Origin: Planctomycetota bacterium
GTDB taxonomy: Bacteria; Planctomycetota; SZUA-567; JAFGGJ01
NCBI GenBank assembly: GCA_016930595.1
Contig: JAFGGJ010000011.1
Span: forward strand, 1 to 42,760
Length of the DNA stretch: 42,760 nt
Direction: 5' to 3'
The notes under the pieces were generated by a model. It saw only the letters and a list, made by a program, of their open reading frames with translations. It was not told where the DNA came from and did no database searches. Shown piece after piece: positions 23,356 through 29,840 of this stretch. The stretch's first letter is position 1, and every line of letters starts with the position of its first letter. Made by a program: the position numbers and the translations under genes.

Positions 23356-24882
23356 ATGACACGGAAGAACGCTCTGCTGACGGCAGTGGTCGCAGCCGCA
23401 GTCCTGCTGACGGCTCTCCCGGCAAGGTCCGAAGAAGACATCTGTGAAGACTTGAAGAAATTCCAGGCTCAGCGGGGGAAACCTCAGCGCTGGAGCGGCG
23501 GGGAGTCTTTCCCGCCGCTTCCGCTTCCCGTCACTCCCCTCCGGCGCTCGGAGAAAAAACGCCAGCCCGCTCCCCCGGTGCTCGTGGGCAAAGTCGCCTA
23601 CGGCGAGATCATCGAAACCAGGCTGCCCAACGGCAGCGTGAAAAGAGAACGCGACTGGATAACCGATCCAAACGACATACATAACCTCATGAAAGAAGTC
23701 AACAACCGGCTGGGCATTCGCTACAAGGCCCAGGAAATGTCCCTGGACAGCTTCTCCTTCGACCCGGCGGAAGTCCCCATCCTGTACCTTACCGGCTGCA
23801 AGGCCGTAAGCCTTGACGACGATACCCGCACGAAACTGCGCTGGTACCTCCAGTCCGGCGGCGTCCTCATGTGCGACGCCGTCTGCGGCTCCGAAGCCTA
23901 CCTTAAAGGCTGGATGAATGAAATGAACCATATCTTCCCCAAAAGGAAGATACGGGAGCTGCCCGCCGACCATCCCATCTTCAACTGCTTCTACAAGGTG
24001 GACAGGGTCAGCTATGAAGTCGACGGAAAGAAAATGAGCGGTCCCCCGAAGCTCCTCGGCATCGACATCGGCACCAGGACCGCCGTCGTCCTCACCCCTT
24101 TCGACCTGTCTCTGGCGTGGGGCGGACACTATTACCCCCGGGGCAGGCACGTCTGGCCCGCCCAGGACGCCTACAAGATCGGCGTGAACATGATCTCCTA
24201 CTTCCTGGCCACGTACAGGCAGGGCCGCCACAACGCCGTGAAAGTGGTCTATCATGAAGAAGATGAACCCGACGCCGACGCCCTCGCCATCGGCCAGATA
24301 GTCCATGCCGGCAACTGGGATCCTCATCCCAACGCCATCGCCAACCTCCTGAAATTCTCCGCCGCCAATTCCACTTTGAACGTGCGCTTCAAGCGGGAAG
24401 CCGTAAACCTTGCTTCCTCCGACCTTGCCAGATACCCCGTGCTCTACGTCACCGGCGACTACGACCCGGAACTCGACGAACAGGAACTCGGCAGGCTGAA
24501 AAACTACCTGGCGAACGGCGGCCTGCTGATCGCCGACGGCGCCACCGGCGGCGTTCATTTCGATGCTTCTTTCAGAGCGGCCCTCGCGAAAATGTACCCC
24601 GGCCGGGAACTGTCCGTCATCCCGAAAACATCGCCCGTCTTCTCGGCCTCGGGCGTGAACGTGGGCGAATTCCGCCTGCGCCCCATACTGGCGCAGAATA
24701 CTTCCCCCGACAGCGTGAACCTCTACGGCCTTGAAGCCAACGGAGCGTACTCGGTCATCTATTCCCCCTGCTCCATCGGATGCGGCTGGGAAGGCGTGGA
24801 TGCCCCTTTCACCAAGGGATTCCAGCCGGAAACCTCCCTACTCCTCGGAATGAACCTGCTGGTCTACGCCCTTACGCACTGA
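23356..24882 (+). CDS. Exported protein with two DUF4159 domains
   Basis: 508 residues from ATG 23356, which has GGGAG 6 to 7 bases upstream. The signal peptide (MTRKNALLTAVVAAAVLLTAL, cut after PARS) begins there. The mature protein holds two DUF4159 copies. The first (about 60-270) has VGKVAYGEI, RLGIRYKAQEMSL, YLTGCKAVSL and LQSGGVLMCDAVCGS. The second (about 290-505) has VKVVYHEEDEPDADALAIGQIVHAGNWDP, NVRFKREAVNLASSDLARYPVLYVTGDYD and LANGGLLIADGATG. The repeat of 'gaining height by a PxLYxTG then GGxLxxDxxxG' is the family hallmark; the fold resembles a glutamine-amidotransferase-like flavodoxin fold. DUF4159 proteins often occur with MoxR/Bat genes in planctomycetes. Function unknown. 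Confidence 0.85.
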   Translation: MTRKNALLTAVVAAAVLLTALPARSEEDICEDLKKFQAQRGKPQRWSGGESFPPLPLPVTPLRRSEKKRQPAPPVLVGKVAYGEIIETRLPNGSVKRERDWITDPNDIHNLMKEVNNRLGIRYKAQEMSLDSFSFDPAEVPILYLTGCKAVSLDDDTRTKLRWYLQSGGVLMCDAVCGSEAYLKGWMNEMNHIFPKRKIRELPADHPIFNCFYKVDRVSYEVDGKKMSGPPKLLGIDIGTRTAVVLTPFDLSLAWGGHYYPRGRHVWPAQDAYKIGVNMISYFLATYRQGRHNAVKVVYHEEDEPDADALAIGQIVHAGNWDPHPNAIANLLKFSAANSTLNVRFKREAVNLASSDLARYPVLYVTGDYDPELDEQELGRLKNYLANGGLLIADGATGGVHFDASFRAALAKMYPGRELSVIPKTSPVFSASGVNVGEFRLRPILAQNTSPDSVNLYGLEANGAYSVIYSPCSIGCGWEGVDAPFTKGFQPETSLLLGMNLLVYALTH

Positions 24883-24900
24883 ACCCGCGGGCACCCCGTA

Positions 24901-27456
24901 TCAGCGGTTCTTAAGCAGGTTGTTGCGGTAACGCGCCATCAGGCCGTACCATGAAACGCCCTTCGCCTCGTTCTCAAGGGCCTGGAAAGCGTCCCGCGCC
25001 GCGGCGTACCTCGTCTCCGATTCCATCCGCAGCGCACGCAGGTATTTCTGGTGAAACACTTCCAGCCCCTGGGGCGGCGTGTCGCTTTCAACCAGTATGT
25101 AGGCCGCCGCCGCCGTCTCCGGGGCGTCCGGAGCTATGGAGCGCAGGCTCCTCAGCAGCCGGCGGGCCGCATCCAACGATTCGGTCTCAACTAGCGCCTC
25201 TATTTCCGATGACATCGATTCCACGGTAACCTTCGCGGACTTGCTCCCGCTCCGGGCCTTCCGGTAGAACGCCAGGGCCTGGTCGCTGCGGCCCTGCGCG
25301 CGCCAGCAGTGTCCCAGGCAGATGGACGCCTGCTCGCGGAGCGCACCGGGCGTATTCACGTCATTCTCGATGTTCTTCAGGTCGCCCGCAGCGGCACGGA
25401 TGTCGCCGGCGTTAAGACGCAGACGCGCCGCCAGCATGAGAGCCCACAGGCCGGCAGGATCGTTCTTCAGACCCAGTTCGAGGTACCGGTTGAGCACTTC
25501 CCCCTTGTCGGCGCCGCCTTCCATCTCACGCGTCTTAAGCAGGATAAGCATCCGGCGCGTGCTTTCCGGAAGGCCTGTACGGCTTTCAAGAGAACGCCAT
25601 GCTTCCGAGGCTTCTTCGTTCCTGCCGCGGAGCATCAGCTGCTGGCCCAGCGTCGTAAGTACCTCGGCCGCCGGCGCGAATAATGCAGCGTCCTCGGCGG
25701 TCAGCTTGAGCCTTTCATCAAGGAAAAGACGCGAAAAATCTTCCGCCGCCGCCTTCGCGATACCAGCGTCAACCGCACCCCCGGCCGTCAGAATCCCGCG
25801 GTATATCCCCGCCGCCTCCGCCGGTTCGTCCGTAAGCCGCGCGGAATAAAGGTTCACCAGTAGAATCACGTCCGGGGCAGTGACCTGCGGCAGAAGGTTC
25901 TTTTCCAGAAGAGACTTCAGTTGCTCCCTCTTTTCCGGATCGTCCGACGCCAGGCCGCTCACCTGCCCGAGAAAGCTCTCGACTTCCACGCGCTGTACAT
26001 GCTTGTCGAAAACAGCTTTTTCTATGCTCGCAAGGTTCGACGCCGCCTCCCCGACCCGGCCCAGCGAAACCAGCGCCTTCACCCGCAGCCACCTGGCCTG
26101 CGCCACGAGATCGGCGCTCAGCCCCGTTTCCAGCATCTGCGTGGTGATATCCACCACCTTGTCCATGTGCCTCAGGTTGTAGAGGGCCGTGGCTTCCAGC
26201 ATCAGCGCCTCGCCATTGTACGCGGTACCGGCCAGCGTCGGCGCAAGCTCCGTCACCTTCGCATTGTCTCCCCTGAGCAGAGCGGCGCGCGCTTCCAGCA
26301 GTATGCCGCGCTGCTTCTCCGCCTGGTGCTTGCTCCAGAAAGTATACCCACCCCATCCCAGCGCCCCGATAAGCCCCGTCACCAGAACCGTATAGAACAG
26401 CGTCCGTATCGCCGACAATATCGGGCTCTTCTTTTCCTTGTACGAAAGCGGCTTCTGCCCCTTGTACACCCTGTGCAGGTCCACCACCAGCGAATGCGCA
26501 CTGGCATAACGCTGTATCGGCTCGACGCACAGGCTCTGCTTTATGAGATGCTCCACAAGCTTGGACGTCTTGGGGTTCAGTTGCCGCGGGGCCGTGTAAT
26601 CGCCCGACAGAATGTTCTGCCGTACCTGCGCAATCGTGTTCGCCACGAACGGAGGCTTGTTCGCCGCTATGTCATACAACACCGCAGCGGCGGAATATAC
26701 GTCCACCGTGGGCTGCGGAGGCTCGTCCCCGCTCAGCAGTTCGGGCGCCATGTACGGCAGCGATGCCACGAAATGGTCTGCCGTGTCCGGCGCATCCCGT
26801 GGAGGATACAGCCCCGGGTCGGCTATCATCGCCCGGCCGCGCGTGTCGATAATTATGTTGCTCGGCTTGATGTTGCCGTGCACCACGCGCCTGCTGTGGG
26901 CGTCTTCAATCGCTTCGAGCACCTGGCCCAGGTAGAACAGGCCCTGGCGCAGATCCAGGGCGCCTTCGTACATCATCTCGGCCAGCGTCTTCCCCTCGAC
27001 GTACTCCCTGACCACGCAGGGAACGCCTTCCATTATGCCCACGCCCAGCACCTTGGCGAATCTCGGGTGCTTCAGATCCTCCGCCAGCCGGCTCACGCGC
27101 GTCCATCGCCCCGTTACTTCTTCCGATACCGAATACTCCGGTATGAACGCCTTTACCGTGACGTAGTCTTCCACTTCCGGATGCCGGGCAAGATAGCTTA
27201 TCCCGGCGCCCCTCCTGGATATCTCCTGGACAACCTCGCACTCCGCCGGTGTAATCCTGTGGTCGGGAAACTTCTTGTGGTAACTCTGTGTCAGCGCTAT
27301 GTGCGACCGGGCCCTCTTTACGCCGGACCCCTTGCTTTCTTCCTTCGCGCGCGCCTTGATGCTCGCACCGCAATTGGGACACTGGTGCGCAGGCTCTTTC
27401 TCACGGTGCGGGGGCACAACAAAAGCCCTGCCGCAGTATGGGCAAGACAGGTCCAT
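24901..27456 (-). CDS. Zinc-ribbon / Ser-Thr kinase-like / TPR membrane protein, probable pseudokinase
   Basis: 851 residues. N-terminal zinc ribbon (Cys5, Cys8, Cys26, Cys29), protein kinase fold (about 70-330), one membrane segment (about 350-372, FYTVLVTGLIGALGWGGYTFW), then about 480 extracytoplasmic residues of TPR-like repeats. In the kinase, Lys102 (VTVKAF), the Glu helix and MAPE are present. The catalytic loop reads HGNIKPSN (193-200), so the HRD Asp is Asn195. The DFG motif is Asp213-Pro-Gly and the Gly-rich loop is poor (RRGAGISYLA). This suggests a pseudokinase or very weak kinase that binds ATP and signals by shape. It follows the LexA-like gene and a 40-residue membrane protein on the same strand. 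The start is 12 bases after AGGGG. Confidence 0.88.
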   Translation of the reverse strand: MDLSCPYCGRAFVVPPHREKEPAHQCPNCGASIKARAKEESKGSGVKRARSHIALTQSYHKKFPDHRITPAECEVVQEISRRGAGISYLARHPEVEDYVTVKAFIPEYSVSEEVTGRWTRVSRLAEDLKHPRFAKVLGVGIMEGVPCVVREYVEGKTLAEMMYEGALDLRQGLFYLGQVLEAIEDAHSRRVVHGNIKPSNIIIDTRGRAMIADPGLYPPRDAPDTADHFVASLPYMAPELLSGDEPPQPTVDVYSAAAVLYDIAANKPPFVANTIAQVRQNILSGDYTAPRQLNPKTSKLVEHLIKQSLCVEPIQRYASAHSLVVDLHRVYKGQKPLSYKEKKSPILSAIRTLFYTVLVTGLIGALGWGGYTFWSKHQAEKQRGILLEARAALLRGDNAKVTELAPTLAGTAYNGEALMLEATALYNLRHMDKVVDITTQMLETGLSADLVAQARWLRVKALVSLGRVGEAASNLASIEKAVFDKHVQRVEVESFLGQVSGLASDDPEKREQLKSLLEKNLLPQVTAPDVILLVNLYSARLTDEPAEAAGIYRGILTAGGAVDAGIAKAAAEDFSRLFLDERLKLTAEDAALFAPAAEVLTTLGQQLMLRGRNEEASEAWRSLESRTGLPESTRRMLILLKTREMEGGADKGEVLNRYLELGLKNDPAGLWALMLAARLRLNAGDIRAAAGDLKNIENDVNTPGALREQASICLGHCWRAQGRSDQALAFYRKARSGSKSAKVTVESMSSEIEALVETESLDAARRLLRSLRSIAPDAPETAAAAYILVESDTPPQGLEVFHQKYLRALRMESETRYAAARDAFQALENEAKGVSWYGLMARYRNNLLKNR

Positions 27457-27533
27457 ACGCCGGCGATACCCCTTTCCCCGCTAAGTTTACTGCAACTCAA
27501 GGGCCGGGGCAACTCCAATGTCCCGCTCGGGAG

Positions 27534-27656
27534 CTATATGCACCCGAGCAGGACCACCGCTATGCCGGCCAGAAAGACGAATAACATCAGGTCGCCAACC
27601 GCGCCAAGGCCGCGAACTCGAAAGTAATTGCCGGCAAAACGCCCTATCACCGTCAA
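27534..27656 (-). CDS. 40-residue single-pass membrane protein, coupled to the LexA-like gene
   Basis: Short gene with a TTG start overlapping the repressor stop by 4 bases (TTGA), and AGGAG 7 bases upstream inside the repressor's last codons. The product (MTVIGRFAGNYFRVRGLGAV, then GDLMLFVFLAGIAVVLLGCI) has a basic N-terminal half and a membrane helix that runs to the C-terminal Cys-Ile. It could also begin at GTG 27650. Coupling, the binding site and the amphipathic-plus-helix layout support it being translated. It resembles small regulatory membrane peptides, but I know no family. Confidence 0.6.
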   Translation of the reverse strand: MTVIGRFAGNYFRVRGLGAVGDLMLFVFLAGIAVVLLGCI

Positions 27657-28240
27657 CGGAATCTCCTGACAAGGGCCGTGACGACGCCGGATACGTGCAC
27701 CTTCTTGTCCACCGCAACCGAACCACCCTCGGCCCCATCGGCCGAATTGCGCTTCAATACCACGCGCCCGTCCCCCGAATGCACAACCACCAGGCTTCCT
27801 TCCGGCGCCTCGGACGACCGCTCCACCACGAGGATATCTCCGTCCTTCAGCCCCTCGGACGCCATGAAATCCCCCACCACTTCCAGCAGCGTCGCCGCTT
27901 CCCCCACCCCGAACAGCGACGGCAGGGACACTTTCTGCGGACGCTCCGTCACGTATACCCACCCTCCCGACAATACCCGCCCGGATATCTCTATCTGCGA
28001 TGCCTTCTCCCCGTGCTCGGTCGGCAGAAATCGTTCGTCAAGCACTTCCAGGCTGCGCGCCTCGTAGCGCCGGCGCCTCAGCGCACCCTTCTTCTCCAGC
28101 GCACAGATGTGCTCGTACACCGTCGGAGTGCTTACGTTCAGCATTTCCGCTATCTCCCCCAGGGTGGGCGAATACCCCTTGTCCTGGTTCGTCTTGGAAA
28201 TGTATTGCATTATCTTCAACTGCTTTGGAGTGTAATTCAC
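27653..28240 (-). CDS. LexA-like repressor lacking the catalytic serine
   Basis: 195 residues: a LexA-type winged helix (YTPKQLKIMQYISKTNQDKGYSPTLGEIAEMLNVSTPTVYEHICALEKKG) and an S24/LexA C-terminal domain. In LexA, RecA promotes self-cleavage at Ala-Gly by a Ser-Lys pair. Here the cleavage segment reads GRVLSGGW (Ser91-Gly92), the Lys is kept (Lys163, VVLKRN), but the Ser of GDSM is Phe125 (VVGDFM). Spacing between the three sites is as in E. coli LexA (34 and 38 versus 35 and 37). Self-cleavage therefore looks impossible. The GTG start follows TAGGAG by 7 bases. It may be a non-SOS regulator of this locus or respond to a ligand or partner. Confidence 0.88.
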   Translation of the reverse strand: MNYTPKQLKIMQYISKTNQDKGYSPTLGEIAEMLNVSTPTVYEHICALEKKGALRRRRYEARSLEVLDERFLPTEHGEKASQIEISGRVLSGGWVYVTERPQKVSLPSLFGVGEAATLLEVVGDFMASEGLKDGDILVVERSSEAPEGSLVVVHSGDGRVVLKRNSADGAEGGSVAVDKKVHVSGVVTALVRRFR

Positions 28241-28284
28241 CTTCGCACTCCTACCTGTTAGAGCCCGGATACACGGATTGTTAT

Positions 28285-28294
28285 CGGCATGCCG
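28285..28294. promoter_or_regulatory. Perfect 10-bp palindrome in the repressor upstream region
   Basis: CGGCATGCCG lies 45 bp upstream of the LexA-like GTG and 34 bp from the divergent promoter -35. It is a candidate operator for the repressor, by position only. No E. coli-type (CTGT-N8-ACAG) or Gram-positive (GAAC-N4-GTTC) SOS box was seen. Confidence 0.3.
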
Positions 28295-28327
28295 TCCCTG
28301 AAAACTGAAAAATTTCCCTCATTAGTC

Positions 28328-28355
28328 TTGACACGCTCGCGGCCGGTGATAACTA
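28328..28355 (+). promoter_or_regulatory. Promoter of the Gfo/Idh/MocA gene
   Basis: A perfect -35 TTGACA (28328-28333), a 16-bp spacer and TAACTA (28350-28355). About 90 nt of leader precede the ATG. Confidence 0.5.
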
Positions 28356-28451
28356 CGTCCTCGCCGAAGGTCTGTTGCCGACCGAACGCCGGGCGAAACG
28401 GTTCGCTCCGCCGACAGCCGTGCACGGACTTCTTCAGGAAAGGATCTTGCC

Positions 28452-29444
28452 ATGCCCGACACCGTTCGTGTGGCAATTATCGGTTGCGGCGGAATCGCAC
28501 GGGGACACGTCGATAGACTCCTGGCCGTTCCGGGAGTGGAAATCGCCGCCCTTGTCGAACCAGCCGCAGGAAACCTCGATAAAATCAAAGCCCACAACCC
28601 CGCCGTGGCGAACGCTCCCTCCTTCGCCGACTACAGGGACGCTCTCGACAAGGTCGAACTCGACGCCGTCCAGATAAACTCCCCGCACAACGTCCACCAT
28701 GAACAGATCATGGCTTCCCTCGAACGCGGCCTCCACGTCCTCACCGAAAAACCCATGGTCTGCACAACCGAACACGCCGTCGACGTCCTTAAAAAACAGA
28801 AGAAGTCCGGCAAGGTCGTTTCCATCTCCTACCAGCGCCATACCCAGGGCGTTTTCCAGTACGTCAAGTCGGCCATACAGGCCGGCCGCCTCGGCGAAGT
28901 CCAGTACGTCTGCGCCTTCCAGGGGCAGGACTGGCTTCGCGGGACGCGCGGCGCCTGGCGTCAGGTCAAGGAGATCTCCTGCGGCGGCCAGCTAAACGAT
29001 TCCGGCTCGCACCTCATCGACATCATCCTCTATGCCACCGGCCTCAAGGCCGCTGAAGTCTTCGGCTTCATCGAAAATTTCGACGCCGAAGTGGACATCA
29101 ACTCCGCCACCTCCATCAAGTTCCGCAACGGCGCCCTCGGCACCATCAGCATCGTCGGCAACTGCCCCAGGTTCTACGAAGACATCACCGTCGCCGGCGA
29201 CGAAGGCGTCTTCATGATCCGTAACGGCGAACTCCGCTGGGATAACCGCCGGGAAATCAGCCGCATCGACGACTTCCGCTACGGATCCACCTCCGCCGAT
29301 CAGAATTTCATCGCCGCCATCCGTGGAACCGAAGAACCTCTCGCTCCCCCGCTGTGCGGCCTCCGCACCATCGAGCTCACCGAAGCCATCTGGAAATCGG
29401 CCGAATCCGGAAAACCCGTGGCCGTCAAGGAGCAGGCCGTCTGA
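28452..29444 (+). CDS. Gfo/Idh/MocA family oxidoreductase
   Basis: NAD(P)-dependent sugar or polyol dehydrogenase-like protein, 330 residues, cytoplasmic. Rossmann motif VAIIGCGGIARGH (7-19), the family EKP motif with catalytic-site Lys (LTEKPMVC, 99-101), and a C-terminal alpha/beta domain with GGQLNDSGSHLIDIILYATG, where the family His lies (His in SGSHLID). The substrate is unknown; in this kind of genome, members often act on sugars from polysaccharide breakdown. It has its own promoter and stands alone, ahead of the riboswitch. Start ATG follows AGGAAAGGA. Confidence 0.93.
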   Translation: MPDTVRVAIIGCGGIARGHVDRLLAVPGVEIAALVEPAAGNLDKIKAHNPAVANAPSFADYRDALDKVELDAVQINSPHNVHHEQIMASLERGLHVLTEKPMVCTTEHAVDVLKKQKKSGKVVSISYQRHTQGVFQYVKSAIQAGRLGEVQYVCAFQGQDWLRGTRGAWRQVKEISCGGQLNDSGSHLIDIILYATGLKAAEVFGFIENFDAEVDINSATSIKFRNGALGTISIVGNCPRFYEDITVAGDEGVFMIRNGELRWDNRREISRIDDFRYGSTSADQNFIAAIRGTEEPLAPPLCGLRTIELTEAIWKSAESGKPVAVKEQAV

Positions 29445-29478
29445 ACCCCGAATTTGATGCCGCCTCATCGTTTAGGCC

Positions 29479-29507
29479 TTGACATGGGCCCGCGTTCAAA
29501 CTATAAA
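29479..29507 (+). promoter_or_regulatory. Strong sigma-70-like promoter of the cobalamin riboswitch-btuB transcript
   Basis: TTGACA (29479-29484), 17-bp spacer, TATAAA (29502-29507): the best match in the window. The start near 29514 lies about 15 nt before the riboswitch. Confidence 0.82.
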
Positions 29508-29528
29508 AAAGCAAATTACAAGCGGCAT

Positions 29529-29709
29529 GGTCCGTGGTGCCCGATTTTTTCGGGAGAATAGGGAAGGCGGTGCGAATCCGCCGCTGTGGCCGCAGCTGTA
29601 ACCGGCGGGGTCTCCGGACCCCGTACCGATACGCCCACCGGGTTCAGCCCGGGAAGGGCCGGTGACGGAAGACTTTTCCGGCCGGAAGCCAGAAGACCTG
29701 CCCCGGACC
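29529..29709 (+). ncRNA. Cobalamin (adenosylcobalamin) riboswitch
   Basis: Cis-acting RNA that senses vitamin B12. Outer stem P1 pairs GGTCCG (29529-29534) with CGGACC (29704-29709). Conserved core blocks follow in order: GGGAGAATAGGGAA, GGTGCGAATCCGCCGCTG, CCGCAGCTGTAACCGG, then GGTGACGG and the B12-box-like GGAAGCCAGAAGACCTGCC. It lies in front of a BtuB-like receptor, the usual target, so high B12 should reduce receptor synthesis. Confidence 0.93.
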
Positions 29710-29761
29710 CGTCCTTACCGCCTCGGCAAGAAGGCGGAAGAGGCAGGGCGTTGCCCGGCTT

Positions 29762-29839
29762 GCAGTGTCCGCATCCGGCGGACTGCATGCCATACGGCTT
29801 ACGCGGACCGCGCCGCATTTGTATGAAAGGACGGTCCGC
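29762..29839 (+). promoter_or_regulatory. Expression platform: alternative hairpins at the btuB ribosome binding site
   Basis: Four hexamer copies can pair in different ways: GTCCGC (29767-29772), GCGGAC (29778-29783), GCGGAC (29803-29808), GTCCGC (29834-29839). One hairpin is 29762-29786. The other pairs GCGGACCG (29803-29810) with CGGTCCGC (29832-29839), ending one base before the GTG start and holding the AAAGGA site in its 21-nt loop. There is no T-tract, so control is more likely on translation than on termination. Confidence 0.55.
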
Positions 29840-29840
29840 C

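Noticed and set aside
25921-27627. Plus-strand open frame (568 codons) opposite the kinase-like gene
   Set aside because: The minus-strand protein has kinase, zinc-ribbon and TPR features; the plus-strand translation has none.
28241-28451. SOS box controlling the LexA-like gene
   Set aside because: Neither CTGT-N8-ACAG nor GAAC-N4-GTTC is present; only CTGTTAG and a 10-bp palindrome unrelated to those consensus sites.
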